Shown here: positions 1 to 6,720 of the stretch, in pieces | Position numbering within the stretch: position 1 is the first letter of the stretch | Layout: every line of letters starts with the position of its first letter | From: Clostridia bacterium | GTDB taxonomy: Bacteria > Bacillota_A > Clostridia > Oscillospirales > CAG-272 | Direction of reading: 5' to 3' | NCBI GenBank assembly: GCA_017472105.1 | Contig: JAFUQY010000094.1 | Coordinates: forward strand, 1-8,794 | DNA: 8,794 nucleotides | The notes under the pieces: generated by a model | Told to the model about the DNA's origin: nothing | Database searches by the model: none | What the model saw: the letters and a program-made list of their open reading frames with translations, nothing else | Program-made: the position numbers and the translations under genes

Positions 1-19
1 GAAAGAAAGGAGGCAGCCG

Positions 20-388
20 GTGAATACAGAAAACGGAACTTTGGGAGGGAACATCGGGAAGCGTCAGTGCGATGTGGCATACGCCATGGTGCGCTCCGGG
101 AAGCCGGTGGAGGAAATCCTCGCACAGTACGCAGTCACCGAGGAGGAATTCACGGAATGGGTGCGGGACGGCAGGTTTTCGGAATACGCCGCATCCCTCG
201 CACGCGGATTTGCGGAAGCGGATGCACCGTACGTCTGGACGTCCCTTCTGAATACGGCGAAAAGCGGGAACATCCCGGCGATCAAGCTGTATTTTGAAAT
301 CTGGAACAAGCGTCACGGTGCGGATGCGGTACAGATTCCCGAGGAACTCAGCGCGGTGCGGGACGAGATTTTCGGAGGCGGCGAATGA
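20..388 (+). CDS. Terminase small subunit-like DNA-packaging protein
   Basis: A 122-residue protein starting at GTG 20, with AAAGGAGG at 6-13 six bases upstream. Small terminase subunits bind the phage packaging site and load the large subunit. Residues about 14-52 (KRQCDVAYAMVRSG through EEFTEWVRDG) look like a helix-turn-helix of the kind seen in Firmicute small terminases. The C-terminal half has the stretch SGNIPAIKLYFEIWNKR (about residues 82-98), typical of these short homologs. Its stop overlaps the start of the large terminase gene in ATGA (385-388), which suggests translational coupling and fits the usual terS-terL order. Family assignment is by pattern and position; the sequence is short, so the DNA-binding role is inferred. 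Confidence 0.75.
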   Translation: MNTENGTLGGNIGKRQCDVAYAMVRSGKPVEEILAQYAVTEEEFTEWVRDGRFSEYAASLARGFAEADAPYVWTSLLNTAKSGNIPAIKLYFEIWNKRHGADAVQIPEELSAVRDEIFGGGE

Positions 389-1674
389 GCTACATCTTCG
401 GAGAACGTCACCGGGCGTACATGCGGCGTGCGTATCATTCGGTAATCAACGTTGCCGAGGGTGCGGTCAGGGCGGGCAAGACGGTCGACAACGTGTTCGT
501 GTTTGCGGCACTGCTCGAGGATTCGCCCGACCGGTTCCATCTTGCGACCGGATCCACGCTCGGCAACGCGAAGATGAATCTCGGCGAATGCAACGGTCTG
601 GGGCTGGAGCACATTTTCAAGGGACGGTGCCGCTGGACGAGATACCGGGACAACGAAGCGCTTGCGGTGCATACGAAACGCGGTGAGAGGATTGTGATTT
701 TTGCCGGAGGGAAGAACGCGGACAGCTACAAGAAGATCCGCGGCAACTCCTACGGAATGTGGATCGCCACAGAGATCAATCTCCACGCGGATTCGTTCAT
801 CCGTGAGGCGTTCAACCGTCAGCTGGCGGCACGGGAAAGGCGGATTTTCTGGGATCTGAACCCGTCGTCCCCGTCCTCGCCGATCTACACGGACTATCTC
901 GACCGGTACGAGGCGATGGCGGACGAAAATCCCGGGTACTACAACTACGCGCACTTCACGATTTTCGACAACCCGGTGATTCCGGAGGAGCGAATCCGCG
1001 AGATCACGGCGCAGTACGATCCGGCGAGTGTGTGGTACCGGCGGGACATCCTCGGTCAGCGCTGTGCGGCGGAAGGTCTGATCTACCGTCTGTTCGCGGA
1101 CGATCCGGCAAAGTTCACGCGGGACACGGTTGACCCCGGCGAGATTGATTTCGTGAACATCGGCGTGGACTTCGGCGGAAACCGGTCACGCACAACCTTC
1201 GCGGCGGCGGCATTTCTCAGACACAGCGGCATCACAGTCATCGGAGAACATGCGGTGGCGGGCGGCAAGGGTGAGATTGACTCCTCGCGGATCAACGTGG
1301 AGTTCGGGCGATTTCTTGCAGACCTGCGGCAGAGATACCCGGGCGTGCGGATCAGATACGTCTTCGCCGACAGTGAGGCGCAGTATCTCATCAACGGACT
1401 CAGACGGTACGTGCAGGAAAACGACGGCGGCGTGCGGGTCATGGATTCGGCAAAGCGTCCGATTGTTGACCGCATCGCGTTCGTGAATACGCTGATGTCG
1501 TCGGGGCGGTTTTCGCTCACAAAGGAGTGCGTCCTGCTCCGTGCGGGTCTTGCTTCAGCGGTGTGGGATGAAAACGCGGATGGCGACAAGCGGCTCGACA
1601 ATTTCTCGACGGATATTGACATCCTCGACGCGTTTGAGTACGCCGTGGAGCGGTATATGACTTCGATGAAGTGA
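385..1674 (+). CDS. Terminase large subunit (PBSX/Terminase_3-like)
   Basis: A 429-residue packaging motor with an N-terminal ATPase and a C-terminal RNase H-like nuclease, close to the usual length for PBSX-type large terminases. The Walker A motif is GAVRAGKT (residues 26-33). A Walker B-like strand ends in a candidate catalytic Glu in YGMWIATE (123-130). The WDLNP segment (156-160) fits the coupling motif. In the nuclease half, acidic residues are Asp262 in VDFGG, Asp329 in VFADS and Asp415 in ILDAFEYA, which could form the metal-binding triad. The ATG overlaps the small terminase stop. The C-terminus looks complete, and a 174-bp repeat element begins at the base directly after the stop. 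The protein would dock on the portal and translocate and cut DNA at the procapsid. Confidence 0.95.
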   Translation: MSYIFGERHRAYMRRAYHSVINVAEGAVRAGKTVDNVFVFAALLEDSPDRFHLATGSTLGNAKMNLGECNGLGLEHIFKGRCRWTRYRDNEALAVHTKRGERIVIFAGGKNADSYKKIRGNSYGMWIATEINLHADSFIREAFNRQLAARERRIFWDLNPSSPSSPIYTDYLDRYEAMADENPGYYNYAHFTIFDNPVIPEERIREITAQYDPASVWYRRDILGQRCAAEGLIYRLFADDPAKFTRDTVDPGEIDFVNIGVDFGGNRSRTTFAAAAFLRHSGITVIGEHAVAGGKGEIDSSRINVEFGRFLADLRQRYPGVRIRYVFADSEAQYLINGLRRYVQENDGGVRVMDSAKRPIVDRIAFVNTLMSSGRFSLTKECVLLRAGLASAVWDENADGDKRLDNFSTDIDILDAFEYAVERYMTSMK

Positions 1675-1848
1675 AGGCAACACCGCACAATTCCCGGCTA
1701 ACGCCTTGGCGGCACATTTGCTTGCATCTTTTCCGGCATTCGTCACAAATTTCGTTGGCAGAGGAGTCACTCTTGCCGCCTCAATTTGTTTAGACTGCCG
1801 AAAAATCTGACAGCGCAACTGTACCACCAGAACTGTGCGGTATTGCCT
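1675..1848. mobile_element. MITE-like element with 19-bp terminal inverted repeats
   Basis: The left end (1675-1693, AGGCAACACCGCACAATTC) and the reverse complement of the right end (1830-1848, AGGCAATACCGCACAGTTC) match at 17 of 19 positions, giving clear terminal inverted repeats around a 174-bp unit. It carries no transposase and fills most of the otherwise unneeded gap between the large terminase and portal genes. Size and ends fit a miniature inverted-repeat transposable element mobilised in trans. I see no convincing target-site duplication. The minus strand is open through the element (start at 1827), but with no sign of a real gene. The portal's own ribosome binding site lies 14 bases past the right end and is intact. 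Confidence 0.75.
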
Positions 1849-1861
1849 AAAGTTTATTTAC

Positions 1862-1867
1862 AGGAGG
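1862..1867 (+). promoter_or_regulatory. Ribosome binding site fixing the portal TTG start
   Basis: AGGAGG lies five bases before TTG 1873. It selects that codon over the in-frame upstream TTG at 1786, which lies inside the inserted element and has no Shine-Dalgarno sequence. Confidence 0.8.
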
Positions 1868-1872
1868 TACAT

Positions 1873-3210
1873 TTGGAACAGGAAATTTTGGAAATGCTGG
1901 GCGTGGGTGTGAGTCCCATGTGTCAGAAAATCGCCGTGTGGGATTCGTGGTGGCGCGGTCACTGCAAATCGTTCCACGAATACAGCGAACATACCCCGGG
2001 CGGCGGTGCAGTGAAGCGATCCCTCTACCGCATGAACATGGCGAAGAAAATCTGCGAGGACTGGGCGGCGCTTCTGCTCAATGACCGGTGCAGATTTGCC
2101 GTGGACGATGCGGCGGGCGAGGAATTTGTGAAGGCGGCATTTGCGGAAAACGACTTTCTCACCCGTGCCAATCAGCTTGTCGAGCGTGCGTTCGCGGTCG
2201 GGACGGGTGCGGTTATCGTGCGGATTCACGGCAGAGCGGATGTGAAGGGGAAAATCATCCCGGACGGATGCGGCGTTGAGCTGGAATGGATCGACGGGGC
2301 GCACATCATTCCGCTCAGCGTGAAAAACGGCGAGATCACCGAAGCGGCGTTCGTCTCCGAGGGCATGTACCGCGGCGAGCCGTATATCTACCTCGAAAGC
2401 CACCGCATGGAAGACGACGGGTACGTGATCCGCAACGAATTCTTCGGCAGGGAAAACGGAAAGCTCGTGAAGAAGGCGGGCGGTCCCTGTGAGGAAGTCA
2501 TCCGGACACACTCTCCGATTCCGCTCTTTGCGGTGCTGACGCCGAACATTCTCAATCCCGTCGAAAACAACTGCGGGATGGGCGTGAGTGTCTTCCATGA
2601 CGCCGAGGACTGCCTGCGCGGTGTGGATCTGGCGTTCAACAATTTCTGCCGTGACCTCAAGCTCGGCGGGAAGAAGGTCTTCATCAGCCAGTCCCTCGTC
2701 AGCCGCGATGCGCATGGCAATGTCTTCACCCCGGACGACGTGGCACAGCAGCTCTTCGTGACCCTCGGCGACGGCGATTTCAGCGATAACCCCATGATTA
2801 CGGAGCACAATCCCGATCTCAGAACCGCCGAAAACGCCGAAGCCGTCCAGTGCCAGCTCAATTATCTCTCCTTCCGGTGCGGTCTGGGATGCCATCATTA
2901 CGCATTCTCCGCCTCGGACGGACGTGCCAAGCTCACCGCGACCCAGTACATGGGCGAGAGACAGGACATGCGCCAGAATGCCGTCAAGCATCAGAAAAAT
3001 GTCGAGCGTTTCGTGCGCCGCGTTATCCGGGTGCTCCTGTGGATCGGTGCAGAGGTGTACGGGCTGGGAATTGACCGCGGTGCCGGTGTGCGGGTGCAGT
3101 TTGACGACGCATACTTCACGGACTCCGACAGTGAACGTGCGCGGGATCTCGCGGAGGTGCAGGCGGGCGTGATGACGGCGGATGAGTTCCGGCAGAAGTG
3201 GATTCTCTGA
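1873..3210 (+). CDS. Portal protein (SPP1 Gp6-like)
   Basis: A 445-residue protein if started at TTG 1873. Portal proteins form the dodecameric ring at one capsid vertex through which DNA is packaged and to which the neck attaches. Position right after the large terminase, length and sequence support the call: an N-terminal Trp-rich segment (AVWDSWWRGH, about residues 21-30), the segment NMAKKICEDWAALLLND (about 55-71), and a C-terminal tail of the form VQFDDAYFTDSDSERARDL followed by GVMTADEFRQKW, all usual in Gp6-type portals. TTG is a rare start, but the AGGAGG spacing is good. The frame is open upstream into the repeat element, which would add 29 unrelated residues if TTG 1786 were used; I consider that unlikely. 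The scaffold gene follows 17 bases after the stop, and no Mu F-like minor head gene lies between. Confidence 0.9.
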   Translation: MEQEILEMLGVGVSPMCQKIAVWDSWWRGHCKSFHEYSEHTPGGGAVKRSLYRMNMAKKICEDWAALLLNDRCRFAVDDAAGEEFVKAAFAENDFLTRANQLVERAFAVGTGAVIVRIHGRADVKGKIIPDGCGVELEWIDGAHIIPLSVKNGEITEAAFVSEGMYRGEPYIYLESHRMEDDGYVIRNEFFGRENGKLVKKAGGPCEEVIRTHSPIPLFAVLTPNILNPVENNCGMGVSVFHDAEDCLRGVDLAFNNFCRDLKLGGKKVFISQSLVSRDAHGNVFTPDDVAQQLFVTLGDGDFSDNPMITEHNPDLRTAENAEAVQCQLNYLSFRCGLGCHHYAFSASDGRAKLTATQYMGERQDMRQNAVKHQKNVERFVRRVIRVLLWIGAEVYGLGIDRGAGVRVQFDDAYFTDSDSERARDLAEVQAGVMTADEFRQKWIL

Positions 3211-3212
3211 CG

Positions 3213-3220
3213 AAAGGAGG
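3213..3220 (+). promoter_or_regulatory. Ribosome binding site fixing the scaffold start
   Basis: AAAGGAGG lies seven bases before ATG 3228 and supports this start over an in-frame GTG at 3198, which lies inside the portal gene. Confidence 0.8.
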
Positions 3221-3227
3221 TGTGAGA

Positions 3228-3656
3228 ATGGATCTGAAGGAATTGTTCGGTGACGGGAGACTGTCGTTTGAGGAGCTGATGGTGAAGCTCACGGATGCGG
3301 GCGCGGAGTTCGGTGACCTTGCCGCAGTCAGAGCGGAGTACGACGGGAAAATCACCGATCTGAAAAAGAATTTCGCCCTCGAGCGGGAGCTGGAGCGTGC
3401 CGGCGTGAAGAACCGTGCCCTCATGGAACGCGTGCTCGATCACGGAAAAATCTCCGTCGATGAGGACGGCGTCCACGGAATCTCCGAGCAGATTGAAGCC
3501 CTGCGCGAGTCCGATCCGTACCTGTTCGAGACGGCTGCACAGCCTCAGCAGAACATGGCATCCCCCGTGAAATGGGGCGCGCATCACGGAAACGACGTCC
3601 CGGATACGGACTCAATGAGCGACGCGGAGTATTATAAGGTTGTGAAGAGGATGTGA
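3228..3656 (+). CDS. Capsid scaffolding protein (phage GP20-like)
   Basis: A 142-residue protein, shorter than many GP20-type scaffolds (often near 190-200 residues). Scaffolds guide coat subunits into a procapsid and leave before DNA packaging. The charged helix at about residues 28-58 could form a short coiled coil. It is followed by AGVKNRALMERVLDHGKI (about 58-75), an EDG turn and ISEQIEALRESDPYLF (about 85-100), the pattern I recognise from the GP20 family. The tail is disordered-looking, ending DTDSMSDAEYYKVVKRM. The location between portal and major capsid is the expected one. The shortening appears to be in the N-terminal coiled-coil part. A 540-nt gap with repeats separates it from the coat gene. 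Confidence 0.85.
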   Translation: MDLKELFGDGRLSFEELMVKLTDAGAEFGDLAAVRAEYDGKITDLKKNFALERELERAGVKNRALMERVLDHGKISVDEDGVHGISEQIEALRESDPYLFETAAQPQQNMASPVKWGAHHGNDVPDTDSMSDAEYYKVVKRM

Positions 3657-3717
3657 GCGGGAATGAATCAAGCGGGAGCCGGTGCGCGGAAATATCGTTG
3701 AGACAGGATTGTCTGAC

Positions 3718-3742
3718 GCGGCACCAAGGCATCGCCCTACGG
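3718..3742 (-). repeat. REP-like hairpin, GGCACC type
   Basis: Read on the minus strand, a CGTAGGG lead-in is followed by a stem with a C(CUUG)G loop, made of GGCGATGCC and GGTGCCGC arms with wobble pairs and one mismatch. A closely related unit occurs at 7268-7294. Such short palindromes are frequent in Clostridia intergenic DNA; the mobile or regulatory role is unknown. Confidence 0.55.
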
Positions 3743-3776
3743 AACCCTCCCCGGCGAGTACGGTGTGGATTTTTCA

Positions 3777-4179
3777 ACGGTTGACCGCAAGGGATCAACC
3801 CTACGTAATTTAACGGTATCCTCTCCGGCGCGCGTGAGCCCGGATTACGAACAATTTTCGCTACTAAATCCCGCAATCGCTCCACGGCGTGGGCAGATAG
3901 GGTCTCGGAGGTCCCTAGCTGCCGTATTAACGAATTTCTGATACATTGGTACGCATCCGATGGCATCGCACCCTCAAGTACAACCCGCAATTGTCCGCGT
4001 AGACCGCTGAAAAATCGGTTTAAATAAAACGTCGTCCAAGAAAAATCCCCCGAAGCTGACGGGATCATATCAGATTACTCCCCGTAGTGAATCAAAACCC
4101 CGTCAGTCGAAAGTTTTTTGCCAGGCTTTTTTCCAAAAAAGCCGCGTACCCCCCAAAAACTAAAAATTTCAACAAACCA
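3777..4179. repeat. Structured ~400-nt repeat, copy A
   Basis: Homologous along its length, with small indels, to 8311-8700 in the same orientation. Near-identical blocks include a REP-like hairpin (3779-3800), a 63-nt core (3921-3983) differing at two positions, and the right part from the CGTCC motif to the A-rich leader. Pairable segments are TAGGG/CCCTA (3898-3902 with 3913-3917), ACAA/TTGT (3980-3983 with 3991-3994), CTGACGGG/CCCGTCAG (4056-4063 with 4099-4106) and GGCTTTTTT/AAAAAAGCC (4124-4132 with 4135-4143). It ends at the ribosome binding site region of the major capsid gene. It may be a non-autonomous mobile repeat, a leader RNA or both; no known RNA family was recognised. Confidence 0.8.
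4124..4143. repeat. Perfect 9-bp stem with A and T runs, repeat A
   Basis: GGCTTTTTT and AAAAAAGCC are separated by two bases. Copy B has the same stem at 8645-8664 with different loop bases. No U-tract follows on either strand, so it is not a standard intrinsic terminator. Confidence 0.7.
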
Positions 4180-4196
4180 AGAAAGGAACAAAAACT

Positions 4197-5294
4197 ATGG
4201 CAAGATTTGAAGTAAGTGTGAAGCAGATTGCGAGAGAGACCCTTCCGAGACTGATTGACAATCTGGTATTTCCGAATCTGGTGTATAAGGAGAATGTCGG
4301 CGGAAATTCTGCGGCGAAGCAGGGTGACACGGTGTCTGTGAGATGTCCGGTATTTCTGAAGGCTGAGGAATTTGATGCAAACAGCGGTGTGACTCCGCAG
4401 GCGATGCAGAAGAACACGGTGGATGTCAAGCTCGATCATCTCGCGACCGTTGACATGCAGGTGGACGCCATTGAAGCCGCGTGCGACTTTGACTCCATTG
4501 TCAAGCTCTTCATTGAACCGGCAGCTGCGGCTCTCGCGGAAAAGATCAACGCGGAAGGCCTTGCGCTGTATAAGGATATCCCCTATGCCGCCGGTACTCC
4601 CGGTGTTCCGCCCACCGATCTCGATGCCCTCGCAACCGCGTCCTGCTACATGGACATGAATAAGGTTCCCGCCGGCAAGAGATGCGCTGTGTGGTCTCCC
4701 ATCTCCACTGCCGCACTCAAGCAGATTCCCGCGCTCGTCAATGCGGAAAAGTGCGGATCCTCTGCGGCTCTCCGTACCGGATGCATCGGTAAGGTCTTCG
4801 GCATCGAAAACTATATGTCCCAGGCAGTCTGCCAGCATACCAATGCATACGCCGGCTCCCTCAGCCTCACCGAAAACGCCACCGACGCTGCCACCGTCAA
4901 GATCAAGGGCTCTGCTGCCGGCAAGCTCAAGCACGGCGATATCCTCGTCATCGGCGGCGGTACCTATACCGTCATGGCGGATGCCGCAATCTCCGCGACC
5001 GCGGGCAGTGACGTCAAAATTTACCCCGCAGTCACCGCATCCGCGTCCGAGACCGTCGAGCTCATCGGCGCACATGAGGCAAACCTCGTCTTCCATCCCG
5101 ATGCGTTCGCGTTCATCACCAGACCTCTCCAGACTCCCGCAGGCGTGGAATCCTATGTCACTACCTACAACGGCATCTCCCTCCGCGTCGTAAGAGGCTA
5201 CGATATGCAGTATAAGCGCGAAATGCTCTCCATGGACGTCCTCTACGCGTTCAAGACCATCTATCCCGAGCTCGCTGTCCGCTATATGACCTGA
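4197..5294 (+). CDS. Major capsid protein (P22 coat-like)
   Basis: A 365-residue protein starting at ATG 4197 after GAAAGGA (4181-4187) and an A-rich leader, a context that should leave the site unstructured. It should be the coat subunit of the icosahedral head. Start MARFEVSVKQIARETLPRL, the GDTVSVRCPVFLKAEEF stretch (residues 43-59) and the C-terminal NLVFHPDAFAF (296-306) fit the P22 gp5-like HK97-fold coat group used together with GP20-type scaffolds. Residues about 215-295, rich in Ala, Thr and Gly (with LKHGDILVIGGGTYTV at 244-259), may be a compact insertion domain comparable to the P22 I-domain; this is inference. It is shorter than P22 gp5 (430). Arg codons near the start are mostly AGA, unlike the CGN-rich upstream genes, perhaps reflecting high expression. 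Confidence 0.88.
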   Translation: MARFEVSVKQIARETLPRLIDNLVFPNLVYKENVGGNSAAKQGDTVSVRCPVFLKAEEFDANSGVTPQAMQKNTVDVKLDHLATVDMQVDAIEAACDFDSIVKLFIEPAAAALAEKINAEGLALYKDIPYAAGTPGVPPTDLDALATASCYMDMNKVPAGKRCAVWSPISTAALKQIPALVNAEKCGSSAALRTGCIGKVFGIENYMSQAVCQHTNAYAGSLSLTENATDAATVKIKGSAAGKLKHGDILVIGGGTYTVMADAAISATAGSDVKIYPAVTASASETVELIGAHEANLVFHPDAFAFITRPLQTPAGVESYVTTYNGISLRVVRGYDMQYKREMLSMDVLYAFKTIYPELAVRYMT

Positions 5295-5299
5295 TAACG

Positions 5300-5306
5300 A
5301 AAGGAG
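5300..5306 (+). promoter_or_regulatory. Ribosome binding site fixing the adaptor start
   Basis: AAAGGAG lies eight bases before ATG 5315. An in-frame GTG at 5309 is only two bases away and too close. Confidence 0.75.
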
Positions 5307-5314
5307 CAGTGCAT

Positions 5315-5617
5315 ATGAGTGATACCACAAATACCGTGAATGAGGGAGTCGAACTGCTCCTCTCCCTCATTTTCCCGATCAATGCGGATACCATGACCGC
5401 GGAGAAATGGAGCGCCGTCGAGAAAGCCGCGCAGATTCAGGCGGAGTTTGACGCATCCCGCACCGGAACTCCCGTGAAAAGCCGGTCCGTGGGTGACGTC
5501 AGCGTTACCTATGCGGAGTCCGCGCAGAATGCCTGTATCACGGTCGGCGGACATCCCATCGCACCGGAAGCTCTCGCGATTCTGAAAAACGAAGGACTGC
5601 TGTGCAGGTGGGTGTGA
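5315..5617 (+). CDS. Putative head-tail adaptor (gp6/YqbG-like)
   Basis: A 100-residue protein directly after the major capsid gene. In this position phages encode the first neck adaptor, which binds the portal ring. It has helical N-terminal segments (VNEGVELLLSLIF; AEKWSAVEKAAQIQAEFDAS), then SRSVGDVSVTYAESA (about residues 53-67), similar to the S-x-S-x-GD-x-S-x-T pattern seen in gp6/YqbG-type adaptors, and a short C-terminus. The stop is one base before the next ATG, so the genes are probably coupled. The family match is weak and rests as much on gene order as on sequence; it could be a lineage-specific connector of another fold. Confidence 0.6.
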   Translation: MSDTTNTVNEGVELLLSLIFPINADTMTAEKWSAVEKAAQIQAEFDASRTGTPVKSRSVGDVSVTYAESAQNACITVGGHPIAPEALAILKNEGLLCRWV

Positions 5618-5618
5618 T

Positions 5619-5951
5619 ATGACCGGGTTTCTCACGGATAAAGTAAAATACCGCTCCTATCTGATGGATCACGCAGAGGAGGCGGACTATGAGGATTATA
5701 CCCTCACGAATGTCATGGTGCGCGAGGTGTTCGCGGTTGACCCCGATATGACCGAGGACGGCACAACAACGGTGTATTTCTTCACCGGGCTGAGCACCTG
5801 TACCGATGCGTCCGGGAATGCGTGCAGGATGCCGTATCCGAAGTACGGGGACGTCGTCGTGCTCGGCAATTACCGTACGCTCAGAGTCGCAGAAGCCGGG
5901 TACTTCACCGCCGACGGGGATCTCGGGCATGTGCGCCTGAAGCTGAGGTGA
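5619..5951 (+). CDS. Putative head-closure protein (Minor_capsid_1-like)
   Basis: A 110-residue protein starting at ATG 5619, one base after the preceding stop. The Shine-Dalgarno sequence is weak (AGGTGGG, 5606-5612), consistent with coupling. The predicted beta-rich segments YFFTGLS (about residues 53-59), PKYGDVVVLGNYRTLRVAEAGYF and the final GHVRLKLR resemble the small minor capsid proteins that follow the adaptor in Firmicute siphophages. By analogy with SPP1 gp16 and related stoppers, it would seal the portal channel after packaging. The call rests on pattern and gene order. Confidence 0.65.
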   Translation: MTGFLTDKVKYRSYLMDHAEEADYEDYTLTNVMVREVFAVDPDMTEDGTTTVYFFTGLSTCTDASGNACRMPYPKYGDVVVLGNYRTLRVAEAGYFTADGDLGHVRLKLR

Positions 5952-5953
5952 GT

Positions 5954-6334
5954 ATGATCCGTGTTGCAGTGAACTGGCAGTCGCCGCTGTCGGAAGAGAA
6001 TCTGGCAAGAAAGCTCCCGTCGGCGGTGAGACAGCTTGAGAGCGCGGTGCTCGCGTCGTGTGAGCCGTTTGTACCGTATAAAACCGGTCAGCTGTGCAGA
6101 TCCGGACATGCATCCGGCAGCGGAACGGCGGGTTCGGTCACGTGGTCGGCTCCTCATGCGGCGGAATGCTACTACGCGAACCGAAGCTTCAATAAAAAGC
6201 ACCATCCCCATGCCACCGCACGATGGTTTGATGCGGCAAAGGCGGCGGATTTTGAGTCGTGGCGGAGGACTGCGGCTCATGCCGTCGCGGATGCCCTGCG
6301 GATGGGAAGTCCGGAAAGGAGGGAATCCCGGTGA
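5954..6334 (+). CDS. Minor capsid protein 2-like (HK97 gp10-like)
   Basis: A 126-residue protein starting at ATG 5954 with a GAGGTGAG element just upstream that overlaps the previous stop. An open frame extends upstream to 5822, but that part lies over the previous gene in another frame. The motif FVPYKTGQLCRSGH (39-52), then SVTWSAPHAAECYYA (61-75) and a His/Lys stretch (NKKHHPHATARWFDAAKA, 80-97) match the Minor_capsid_2/gp10 pattern of yVPxxTGxLrxS, then xYAxxxYyg and a Trp-Phe helix. These proteins act in neck or tail completion. It overlaps the next gene by GTGA (6331-6334). Confidence 0.8.
   Translation: MIRVAVNWQSPLSEENLARKLPSAVRQLESAVLASCEPFVPYKTGQLCRSGHASGSGTAGSVTWSAPHAAECYYANRSFNKKHHPHATARWFDAAKAADFESWRRTAAHAVADALRMGSPERRESR
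6315..6323 (+). promoter_or_regulatory. Ribosome binding site fixing a GTG start
   Basis: AAAGGAGGG lies seven bases before GTG 6331, so the next gene starts there rather than at the upstream in-frame ATG 6259, which lies within the preceding gene. Confidence 0.85.
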
Positions 6335-6717
6335 TTGAATACAGAATTCCCCAGACCCTGTGCGAATACTTCAATCAGGCAGGGCTGGGTATGCGGTTCG
6401 TTCCCGAAACGTGGCGGGATGACTGCGCGTCCCTGTGGATGACGTCGGGCGGATCGGAGAAAACCTACGTCGACGGGTCAAAGATCGTGTCCCTGCCCTT
6501 TGAGGTGCGGATCCGGTGCGACGGCAGATCGGTCGGGGCGAGAATGCGTGCAATGGATATGTATGTGCAGATTGCCAATCAGCTCGCATACCGTCAGCCC
6601 GATGAATTCGGGATTGAAGTCACCTCACCTCCGTTCAAGTCGGCGATTTACGAAAACGGGGACGAAGAATACCGCGGCTCCTATGTCATGCGGTATCAAC
6701 GAGAGAAAAAGGAGTAA
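6331..6717 (+). CDS. Putative tail terminator/minor capsid protein 3
   Basis: A 128-residue protein with a GTG start that overlaps the preceding stop. It lies directly upstream of the major tail gene, where siphophages encode the tail terminator ring that caps the tail tube and joins it to the neck. Sequence: N-terminal amphipathic helix (IEYRIPQTLCEYFNQAGL), a beta-strand stretch with KIVSLPFEVRIRCDG (about residues 51-65), a helix with MRAMDMYVQIANQL, and a last beta strand EEYRGSYVMRYQREKK. This mixed alpha/beta layout is typical of Minor_capsid_3-type proteins. Name is by pattern and gene order. Confidence 0.7.
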   Translation: MIEYRIPQTLCEYFNQAGLGMRFVPETWRDDCASLWMTSGGSEKTYVDGSKIVSLPFEVRIRCDGRSVGARMRAMDMYVQIANQLAYRQPDEFGIEVTSPPFKSAIYENGDEEYRGSYVMRYQREKKE

Positions 6718-6720
6718 GAA

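Larger units (their letters stand above)
3657..4196. other. 540-nt repeat-filled gap before the major capsid gene
   Basis: No convincing gene on either strand. The gap contains unique sequence (3657-3717), a REP-like hairpin (3718-3742), a short unique spacer, the approximately 400-nt structured repeat copy A (3777-4179) and finally the capsid ribosome binding site. No typical intrinsic terminator or strong promoter could be identified by eye. Confidence 0.8.

Noticed and set aside
1858..2991. Open minus-strand frame of 377 codons across the portal gene
   Set aside because: Antisense shadow of a high-G+C gene, with no recognisable domains and an unlikely His/Val-rich composition.
3781..3809. 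Candidate promoter with TTGACC as -35 and CGTAAT as -10
   Set aside because: TTGACC is part of the REP-like hairpin, the -10 match is poor, and copy B is weaker still (CGTAAC).
3421..4068. Minus-strand frame covering repeat copy A
   Set aside because: The matching part in copy B (8061-8570) keeps only about 20 residues before the frames diverge, and the two differences in the core are amino-acid changing.
4124..4143. Candidate intrinsic terminator before the capsid gene
   Set aside because: The stem is A/T-rich with a two-base loop and no U-tract follows on either strand; transcription must also continue into the late genes.
4092..5330. Open frame of over 400 codons on the minus strand
   Set aside because: It lies entirely over the major capsid gene, has no ribosome binding site, and reads as a low-complexity shadow; the + strand gene is a recognisable coat protein in the expected place.
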